The notes beneath the pieces are model-generated. The model saw only the letters and a list, made by a program, of their open reading frames with translations. It did no database searches and was not told the DNA's origin. Below, piece after piece: positions 8,419 through 14,375 of a stretch of 64,000 bases of DNA. Position 1 is the stretch's first letter, and each line of letters starts with the position of its first letter. This DNA is from Paenibacillus chibensis (GTDB lineage Bacteria; Bacillota; Bacilli; Paenibacillales; Paenibacillaceae). The position numbers were made by a program, and so were the translations under genes. Location: the NCBI RefSeq assembly GCF_004001045.1, contig NZ_BIMK01000001.1, positions 248,001 through 312,000 of the forward strand, written 5' to 3'.

Positions 8419-8592
8419 AACCGATTAAACTTAGTGTTTTGGATTTGGTCCCCGTTTTTGATGAGGTCGATGCAACCTTCGCACTGGGACAAGTGTAGAG
8501 CTGGCTCAAGCAGCCGAAAAAATTGGAATATTTCCGTTATTGGTTGGCGGAACATCATGATATGCCAGGGCTGGCATGCACCTAAATGGATG
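8415..8592 (+). pseudogene. Luciferase-like (LLM) flavin monooxygenase, N-terminal fragment
   Basis: Three frames in succession give KPIKLSVLDLVPVFDEVDAT, VELAQAAEKIG and YFRYWLAEHHDMPGLACT, the conserved first 55 or so residues of flavin-dependent LLM-class oxidoreductases. Two frameshifts interrupt it, and everything after the first strands of the barrel is gone. It begins with a GTG overlapping the 55-residue ORF. Confidence 0.8.
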
Positions 8593-8721
8593 TACTAAGC
8601 CTCTAAAAGTTGCAGAATCCTTTCATTTACTCGCTAGCTTCTATCCGGGACGAGTAGACCGTTCCCCGCCCACTTGCCCGTCTGAACACGATTTTTCGTG
8701 TTTACTCACCTGTTTCCATGC

Positions 8722-8767
8722 AAAAAAGGCTATCCCAGGCCTTCATCGAATCGGCCCTGGGATAACC
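8722..8767 (-). terminator. Terminator of the NmrA-like gene
   Basis: GGCTATCCCAGGCC (8728-8741) pairs with GGCCCTGGGATAACC (8753-8767); on the minus strand six T follow. It lies 10 bases past the stop codon. Confidence 0.85.
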
Positions 8768-8776
8768 CCTGCAAAA

Positions 8777-9652
8777 TCAATTATTTCCCGACTGGAGCTC
8801 GCTCACCATACCGCGAAGCACGCCGCCCACCGGCTCGGCCGGGCGGCCAAGCAGCTTCTCAAAGTCTCCGCTCTCGATGTCCAGATTGCCTTCGCGGATC
8901 CCGCGCTGAATCGCCACCACAATCGGCACCACGGGCTCGGGCACGCCGGCGCCCACCATGATAGAGGCGTACGTCTCGTCATCCACCTGCTGCATCGGAA
9001 CATCGCGGCCCAGCACGCCGACAAGCTCTGCTGCGAATTGCTCCTGCGTGAGCGGCTTGCCCGAAAGCTCATAAACGGTGTTCTCATGACCGCTTCCAGC
9101 CAGCACAGCTGCGGCCGCGTGCGCATAATCGCGGCGTGACGCCCATCCTACCCGGCCGGATCCGGCCGAGGTCAGCCAGGGCGCGCCGCCGAGCACCGCC
9201 TGAACTGTGCCGATCTCGTTCTCGGTGTACCAGTTATTTCGCAGAAACGAGTACGGAATGCCGCTGTCCCGGATTGCCGCTTCCGTCGCCCGGTGAACTT
9301 CGGCGAGAAAGATGTTGCTGTCGTCCGCGCGGCCGATGCTGGTATAGGCGATGAAGCCGACGTTCGCGCGCTTCGCAGCCTCCACCGCAGCCTTATGCTG
9401 GCGAATGCGCGTTTCGTTGTCGCCGTCTGTGGAAATCAGCAGCACACGGTCGATGCCCGCGAACGCGCGATCCAGCGTCTCCGGCTTGTCAAAGTCGCCT
9501 CTACGCACGTCGACGCCGCGGGCGCGCAGATGCTCCGCTTTCTTCGGATCGCGCACGCTCACTGCCACATTTTCCGCCGGCACGGTTTCGAGCAGCTTCT
9601 CCACCGCCATCGAACCCAGCTTACCGGTTGCGCCTGTCACCAACAATTTCAT
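8777..9652 (-). CDS. NmrA-like NAD(P)-binding oxidoreductase (QorB type)
   Basis: The 291-residue protein starts at ATG 9652, behind GGAGGGATT; an in-frame extension to 9736 crosses the promoter and is rejected. The N-terminal Rossmann motif VTGATGKLG, the SIGRADDS block and the C-terminal NmrA portion match atypical short-chain dehydrogenases of the YtfG/QorB kind, which reduce quinones with NADPH. The gene is clearly more GC-rich than the ger operon, suggesting separate acquisition. It lies directly downstream of an Rrf2 regulator on the same strand, and both upstream regions share the word TTAGTTAC, so control by that regulator is likely. Confidence 0.85.
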   Translation of the reverse strand: MKLLVTGATGKLGSMAVEKLLETVPAENVAVSVRDPKKAEHLRARGVDVRRGDFDKPETLDRAFAGIDRVLLISTDGDNETRIRQHKAAVEAAKRANVGFIAYTSIGRADDSNIFLAEVHRATEAAIRDSGIPYSFLRNNWYTENEIGTVQAVLGGAPWLTSAGSGRVGWASRRDYAHAAAAVLAGSGHENTVYELSGKPLTQEQFAAELVGVLGRDVPMQQVDDETYASIMVGAGVPEPVVPIVVAIQRGIREGNLDIESGDFEKLLGRPAEPVGGVLRGMVSELQSGNN

Positions 9653-9703
9653 CGGAATCCCTCCAAATTTTCGTTTTGTTGTAATCATTATCGTTATAAC
9701 AAT

Positions 9704-9719
9704 ATTAGTTACAACTAAT
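9704..9719. promoter_or_regulatory. Palindrome, candidate Rrf2 operator before the NmrA-like gene
   Basis: ATTAGTTACAACTAAT is a 7-2-7 inverted repeat. The half TTAGTTAC recurs upstream of the Rrf2 gene. It lies between the two genes, about 50 bases before the NmrA-like start, in a promoter-like AT-rich stretch. Confidence 0.5.
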
Positions 9720-9732
9720 GTATAATAAAAGC

Positions 9733-10158
9733 TCATGATGAGCTTTTAAACTGCATCGCGAGCTGCGCCAGCGTGGTCTTCTCCAGCCGTCGCTCCATGG
9801 CCGCCTGCGCTTCAGCGAACTCCGCACGTAGCGCAGCTTCAATGCTTCCGCCGACCGGGCAGTCGGGGTTCGGCCCGTCGTGGACGTGGAATAGCTGTCC
9901 TTCATCGACGACGTCCACAGCGCGGTAGACATCGAGAAGCGTGATCTCATCCGGGGCCTTCAGCAGAGACGCGCCACCCACGCCTGGACGCACATCGACC
10001 AGACCCGCTTTCTTCAGGTTGCCCATGATTTTGCGGATTATGACGGGGTTCGTGTTGACGCTTCCCGCGATATAATCGCCGGTGCATTCTTTCGTGCTTA
10101 CGGCGATCAGGGATAAGATATGGACCGCTACGGAAAAGCGGCTGCTGATCTGCTTCAC
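9733..10158 (-). CDS. Rrf2 family transcriptional regulator
   Basis: The 141-residue protein has the Rrf2 winged helix-turn-helix (FSVAVHILSLIA, then NPVIIRKIMGNLKKAGLVD) and the GGASL wing. It has only two cysteines (about 24 and 98), not the three-cysteine Fe-S set of IscR/NsrR, so it is closer to the YwnA/CymR-like branch. It probably represses itself and the NmrA-like gene downstream. GC-rich like its partner. Confidence 0.9.
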   Translation of the reverse strand: MKQISSRFSVAVHILSLIAVSTKECTGDYIAGSVNTNPVIIRKIMGNLKKAGLVDVRPGVGGASLLKAPDEITLLDVYRAVDVVDEGQLFHVHDGPNPDCPVGGSIEAALRAEFAEAQAAMERRLEKTTLAQLAMQFKSSS

Positions 10159-10174
10159 TTCGCATCACTCCGTT

Positions 10175-10191
10175 GTAACCATTTTAGTTAC
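10175..10191. promoter_or_regulatory. Inverted repeat upstream of the Rrf2 gene
   Basis: GTAAC and GTTAC face each other across 7 bases within TTGTAACCATTTTAGTTAC, 17-33 bases before the Rrf2 start. The right half shares TTAGTTAC with the palindrome at 9704-9719, consistent with autoregulation. Confidence 0.45.
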
Positions 10192-10290
10192 TTCCGTGCG
10201 CCATGTCAAATAGCAAGTTTTATCATCACCGCCGCATGCACATAACTATCTTTAAATAAGGGTGATGAGGAAGCTGCTCCATGCGGAATT

Positions 10291-10434
10291 ATGAGATTTG
10301 TCTTCCACTGGAAACGGCTGGATTGGGATTTTCCCGACACGCGGATGAAGGAGACAAATCAACCCTACAACCTGATCGTCTGGAATGCGTATGTGGGCCC
10401 CGGTGTGAAATCGTACCTTTATGCCGGCTTATGA
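10291..10434 (+). other. Unrecognised 47-codon ORF, probable gene fragment
   Basis: The frame MRFVFHWKRLDWDFPDTRMK followed by ETNQPYNLIVWNAYVGPGVK looks like genuine protein sequence. It has no good ribosome binding site and no recognised family. It is probably a remnant in the decayed segment 10.2-10.77 kb. Confidence 0.3.
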
Positions 10435-10439
10435 TCGGG

Positions 10440-10695
10440 AGCGAGGCAGGCCGCTTCGAATTCCGCCGGCAGGCACGGGTCAGCCGAAGAAATACTCCTG
10501 CACTTCATCGCCCTTGTTCCGCTTCAGGAAGGCGACCTGCTCTTCCATCTCGACGCCTTCGGCAATCATTTGAGGTTAAGGCCTTCTGGCCAAGGTCAGT
10601 ATCGTTGTCTCGATCTCCGGATCCGCCTGATTGGCGTACAGATCGTTGATGAACCATTTATCGATCTTCAGGCAGTGGTTCGGCCGCCGTTTGAG
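10440..10695 (-). pseudogene. EAL-domain (c-di-GMP phosphodiesterase) C-terminal fragment
   Basis: The minus strand reads LKRRPNHCLKIDKWFINDLY, then IAEGVEMEEQVAFLKRN, then DEVQEYFFG and PVPA, interrupted by stops. KIDK, IAEGVE..EQ and QxYxF.xPVPA are the last conserved blocks of EAL domains. The catalytic EAL motif itself is absent. A dead fragment. Confidence 0.75.
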
Positions 10696-10772
10696 ATATT
10701 AAATATCTATGAACCGAAATGGAGGATCGGCTTAAGACTGGTGACGGAAAAGCCGTCTGCGCGGCGAAGCGC

Positions 10773-11897
10773 TCAGTCCATCACCGGGAACCAGCCCGGC
10801 GTGCCCATGATACCCTGCCAGAGCGGATCCGGGATGACCAGTCGGCGCTGGTCCCGCTTGCTGAGCGTCGTCGCGATCTCTGCCTCCCGTCCTTCCGCGA
10901 CCTTAGCGGCCCAATCGGGCTCCATGATCAGCTCGCGGCCGAGGGCAACCAGCGGTGCGCCCGTCAGCAGCGCCTCCATCGCTTCCTCGGGCGTATGCAC
11001 GGAGCCGACGCCGATGACGGGCGTCCTTCCGCCAGCCGTATCCACAATCCATTGCAGCCGCGACCTGCTGTCATCCGCCCCGACCCGCGGTTTGGACCGG
11101 AAGTCCATGAGCGACACATGGAGGTAGTCCAACTCCTGGCCTGCGAGCACGTCGACCAACTTCAAAGTGTCGTCCATCGTGATGCCGTTCTCCTCCGGTT
11201 CTTCCGGCGAGAAGCGGTATCCGACGGCAAACGGCCGTTTGGCATGCTCGGCGACGACCCGCTTCACCTCCTCCACCACTGCAATCGGAAACGTCAGCCG
11301 TTTCGCCAGATCCCCGCCCCAGCGGTCGTCGCGGCGGTTCGTATGCGGCGAGAAAAACTGCTGCAGCAGGTATCCATTCGCGCCGTGAATCTCTACCCCG
11401 TCGAAGCCCGCCTCAATCGCCCGCCGTGCCGTCTCCCCGAAGTTGCGCACGATCGCTTCGATCTCGTCATCTTGGAGCGGCCTTGGCCTGACATTCTCGT
11501 TCTGTTCCGACGGCACGTCGCTCGCGCTCACGATATCCCCGCCCGGCACCAGCTCCGACGGGCACAGTCGCCCACCGTGGAAAATCTGCAGCAGCGCCGC
11601 GGCGCCTTTTTCCTTGATCGCGGACGCAAGACGCCGCAGGCTTGGGATCATGTCGTCGGTGTCGGCGCCGAACTCGCCAGCGAACCCTTTGCCGTTGCGG
11701 GTGACGTAGGTGCATGTGGTCACGACCATGCCGACGCCGCCGGCCCGGCGGATGTAATAGTCGACCTCGGTGTCCGACACCGTGCCGTCCTCATTCGACG
11801 ACCAGTTTGTCATCGGGGCCATGACGAGTCGATTGTCCAGCCGGATGCCGCTTCGCAGCGTAAAGTCTTCAAATAATGGCTTATATTTGGGGTTCAT
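10773..11897 (-). CDS. Old yellow enzyme family NADH:flavin oxidoreductase
   Basis: The 374-residue protein is a full-length TIM-barrel FMN oxidoreductase: APMTNWSS near residue 28, the substrate-binding block EIHGANGYLLQQFFSPHTN, and IGVGSVHTPEEA with ALGRELI near the C-terminus for FMN phosphate binding. Family members reduce activated alkenes, nitro compounds or quinones with NAD(P)H. It starts at ATG 11897 behind GGGAGGATATACGC. It stands between remnants and appears intact, GC-rich like the NmrA-like gene. It is divergent from an AraC-type remnant that may once have controlled it. Confidence 0.9.
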   Translation of the reverse strand: MNPKYKPLFEDFTLRSGIRLDNRLVMAPMTNWSSNEDGTVSDTEVDYYIRRAGGVGMVVTTCTYVTRNGKGFAGEFGADTDDMIPSLRRLASAIKEKGAAALLQIFHGGRLCPSELVPGGDIVSASDVPSEQNENVRPRPLQDDEIEAIVRNFGETARRAIEAGFDGVEIHGANGYLLQQFFSPHTNRRDDRWGGDLAKRLTFPIAVVEEVKRVVAEHAKRPFAVGYRFSPEEPEENGITMDDTLKLVDVLAGQELDYLHVSLMDFRSKPRVGADDSRSRLQWIVDTAGGRTPVIGVGSVHTPEEAMEALLTGAPLVALGRELIMEPDWAAKVAEGREAEIATTLSKRDQRRLVIPDPLWQGIMGTPGWFPVMD

Positions 11898-12022
11898 GCG
11901 TATATCCTCCCTGTGAATGATTACACCTCAATAAGTTTGTTGAACAACGGGAAAATCAGCGAAGATGGAAATGAGATCGGGATACGGTACGCCTTGACCA
12001 ATCGGGTACGGAAGGTGAGCGC

Positions 12023-12371
12023 ATGAGCCACAACGAAAATGTTTCCACTCTTCAATAATGTGATCGATCTCATCCATTCACACTTGGACACCGAATTGCG
12101 CCTGCAGGTTCTTGCAGCGGTGGCGGGCTTTTCTCCCTATCATTTTCATCGGATTTTTAAAGGAATCGTGGGCGAGAAGCTTGATAATTTCATTCAGCGG
12201 AAACGTGTCGAAAAGGCCGCGAGCATTCTCTTGTGCCGGCCGGACATACCCGTGACGGAGAACGCCCTGCATTGCGGATTTTCCTCATCTTCGGTTTTTG
12301 CCAGGGTGTTTCGCGCTCATTTCGGCATGTCAACAACTGACATCTGCGCCCGCATGAAGAAAAGATCTTGA
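12023..12371 (+). pseudogene. AraC-family regulator, truncated to its DNA-binding domain
   Basis: The frame from ATG 12039 encodes about 110 residues forming the double helix-turn-helix of AraC regulators (LAAVAGFSPYHFHRIFKG, then CGFSSSSVFARVFRAHFGMS). An upstream ATG at 12023 (MSHNENVST) runs into a stop after 11 codons but would join by a frameshift. The usual C-terminal GyrI-like effector domain is missing. The preceding short frame ends in ATGA at the same spot, hinting at a lost coupled gene. Probably non-functional, though the DNA-binding part could still be made. Confidence 0.65.
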
Positions 12372-12534
12372 CGCAAAGCTGCGCAGGATGATCCGAGGAT
12401 AGATCCAGCCAATCGGTTTCGCTCGGCTCAGTTTTTCCGGCCGCGATCCAGCGCCCGGCCAAGTTCGAGAATGAAACTTGGTCCCACTAATATTGACAAC
12501 AAATCGGCTAAACACATGGGGCTGTCCGTCCCTC
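12372..12534. other. Decayed stretch without a gene
   Basis: Short interrupted frames only. The minus strand has LADLLSILVGPSFILELGRA, which I could not assign. It lies between the AraC remnant and the alcohol dehydrogenase fragment. Confidence 0.4.
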
Positions 12535-12690
12535 AGGGTACAATCCCCCATGGCACATCCTCCGCATAGTTCGGCAACACGTCGGACAGGAACAGAAGCT
12601 TCTCATCCTCCAATTCGCATGCCTCCGGAATAACGATTGGCATGAAATTCGGGGATCCATCAAACAAGTCTAACCTGGGGGAACTTTCAT
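12535..12690 (-). pseudogene. Zinc-dependent alcohol dehydrogenase fragment (N-proximal part)
   Basis: The minus strand reads NFMPIVIPEACELEDEKLLF followed by LSDVLP. This is the end of the GroES-like domain of zinc alcohol/formaldehyde dehydrogenases (around residues 125-150). It has no start; the stop of the aldo/keto reductase lies immediately upstream. It breaks off after LSDVLP, roughly where the fragment at 7310-7640 would resume in the same protein family. Confidence 0.55.
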
Positions 12691-12696
12691 GCTTTC

Positions 12697-13539
12697 TTAA
12701 ATCATGTCGAGCTGAACCTTTCTAGTCGGTTGGGGGAACGCCTCATTTAACATCCCCAAGTCTTCCTCGGTAAGCTTAATACGTTCCGCCTCCGCATTCT
12801 CTTCGACATGTGCTGCTGTCGAAGCCTTAGGAATGGCAATTACGTCACCGCTTCTAATGCACCAAGCCAAAAGAATCTGAAGCGGCTTCACACCATGTCG
12901 ATCGGCAATTTCCTTAACAGCTGGGTGCTCAACCAACCCTCTTCGTAAAGTGCCCGCCTGGGCGAGCGGACTGTAGGCCATCGTCGGGATTTTTTGCTCT
13001 CTCAACCAAGGAAGCAGGTCGTATTCTACGCCGCGGGAACCGAGATGATACAGCACCTGATCGACCATGCAATGCGTCCCTCGCACCACGTCGAACAGTT
13101 CTTTCATATCGTCCGTGTCCAGGTTCGAGACGCCCCATCGCAAAATTTTCCCCGCTTCGACCAATTGCTCCATCGCTTCTACCGTTTCGCTTAGAGGAAT
13201 ACTTCCTCTCCAGTGAAGAAGATAAAGGTCGAGACGGTCCGTCTTTAACCGCTTCAAGCTTTGTTCGCAGCTGCCGACGATGCGATTCAGACCCGCGTTG
13301 TGCGGGTACACTTTGGATACCAAAAACACTTGATCTCGTATCCCTTCGATCGCTTCTCCAACCAAAGACTCAGATCTGCCATCGCCATACATTTCAGCCG
13401 AATCGATCAGGTTCAATCCAAGCTCCACACCGCGTCTTAACGTTCGAAGCTCTTCATTTTTCTTGGACGGCTCATCCCCCATATACCACGTACCTTGACC
13501 GATTCTGGGCAAAGTTGTCCCATCAGGAAGGGTTACCAC
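12697..13539 (-). CDS. Aldo/keto reductase
   Basis: The 280-residue protein is full length. It has GQGTWYMGD at the first strand, the catalytic LIDSAEMYG block with Tyr near 51, LYLLHWRG with the active-site His, and the NADP-binding C-terminus (IPKAS). The start is GTG 13539 behind AAGGGGGTGG. It reduces carbonyls with NADPH; the substrate is unknown. It is the third intact NAD(P)H-dependent reductase in this accessory segment. No partner gene is co-transcribed; downstream are dehydrogenase fragments. Confidence 0.92.
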   Translation of the reverse strand: MVTLPDGTTLPRIGQGTWYMGDEPSKKNEELRTLRRGVELGLNLIDSAEMYGDGRSESLVGEAIEGIRDQVFLVSKVYPHNAGLNRIVGSCEQSLKRLKTDRLDLYLLHWRGSIPLSETVEAMEQLVEAGKILRWGVSNLDTDDMKELFDVVRGTHCMVDQVLYHLGSRGVEYDLLPWLREQKIPTMAYSPLAQAGTLRRGLVEHPAVKEIADRHGVKPLQILLAWCIRSGDVIAIPKASTAAHVEENAEAERIKLTEEDLGMLNEAFPQPTRKVQLDMI

Positions 13540-13586
13540 GCACCCACCCCCTTATTTTTTTAATATTTTTCCCGCTGCGCCCCGTC

Positions 13587-14040
13587 CTATTCTCCATAGC
13601 TAATATATTGGGCGATGTTTTTGCTGTGGTCTCCCATACATTTTAACTCAACTTTCGCAGCATGAAATCGGCAAACAAGCCTTGATGTAACTGGGCAAAG
13701 CGGCAATCCATTGATGGAGTGACGCTGAATAAGAATAAGAGCGGAAATCTTCTTACCGGCTTTTTGGGCTACTTGGTTGATCAAATCCAGCAGCTGTTGC
13801 AGGGCAACGACCCAATCGAGAGTACCGACCACGTCGCACAACAAAAGAACGGCATCGGTGCTTTTCCGATATTGCCACGCCAGCAGTATGTATCGGCAAA
13901 ACACAATCGCCGTGTGGCTGGTCAGCAAATTGTAGGAACGGCCTTGAAACTCTTTTTGCAGGCGAAGCAGCGATTTGGTGCACTGAAAGAGACCTCAATG
14001 TCCCAACGCATCGCGTAAATCCGAATGATCTTCTACGGTT
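13587..14040 (-). pseudogene. IS4-type transposase remnant
   Basis: Frame-shifted pieces give IIRIYAMRWDIEV, LTSHTAIVFCRYILLAWQYR, LCDVVGTLDWVVALQQLLDL and INQVAQKAGKKISALI. These match the C-terminal part of DDE transposases of the IS4 superfamily (the YxMRWxIExFF block carries the last catalytic Glu). An internal deletion after KSTD and several frameshifts make it inactive. The N-terminal half and clear terminal repeats are missing. Confidence 0.7.
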
Positions 14041-14058
14041 GGGACTCGTATTTATAAC

Positions 14059-14116
14059 AAAACAAGCGATCAATCGAGAAAAGGTTTAAACCGCCTTCTC
14101 GATAATCGCTTGTTTA
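14059..14116. repeat. Long imperfect inverted repeat beside the IS remnant
   Basis: The arms AAACAAGCGATCAATCGAG and CTCGATAATCGCTTGTTTA, with further pairing of GGTTTA to TAAACC inside, form a hairpin of about 29 bp with few mismatches. It interrupts the transposase frame. It may mark a secondary insertion or the junction of a rearrangement. Confidence 0.65.
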
Positions 14117-14375
14117 TGTGACCACGCTTAGTCAAATATTTATTTTTTTGTCATAAAACCCATACTTTAAACGTCTGTTAAATGGACAACCTTGCATGAG
14201 AATTAAACTACAATTTCATAATTATAACTATACTAAAAATTATGCATTTTAATTAATGATTAATATGAACTCTTCTCAATATTAGTGATCCATTGTTATC
14301 AATATTTGTGACTGATTTTGCAGTATTCGTGATTCCACACACACAAATCTCGCAGCGTTCATCACTTCAGCTTGC
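14117..14375. other. AT-rich gap with three ATATTnGTGA repeats
   Basis: No gene. The words AATATTAGTGATC (14278), AATATTTGTGACT (14301) and AGTATTCGTGATT (14322) repeat with periods of 23 and 21 bases. No terminator was found after the nrdJ stop. Confidence 0.4.

Noticed and set aside
10719..11876. 385-codon ORF on the plus strand
   Set aside because: It is antisense to the intact old yellow enzyme gene, which has clear family motifs.
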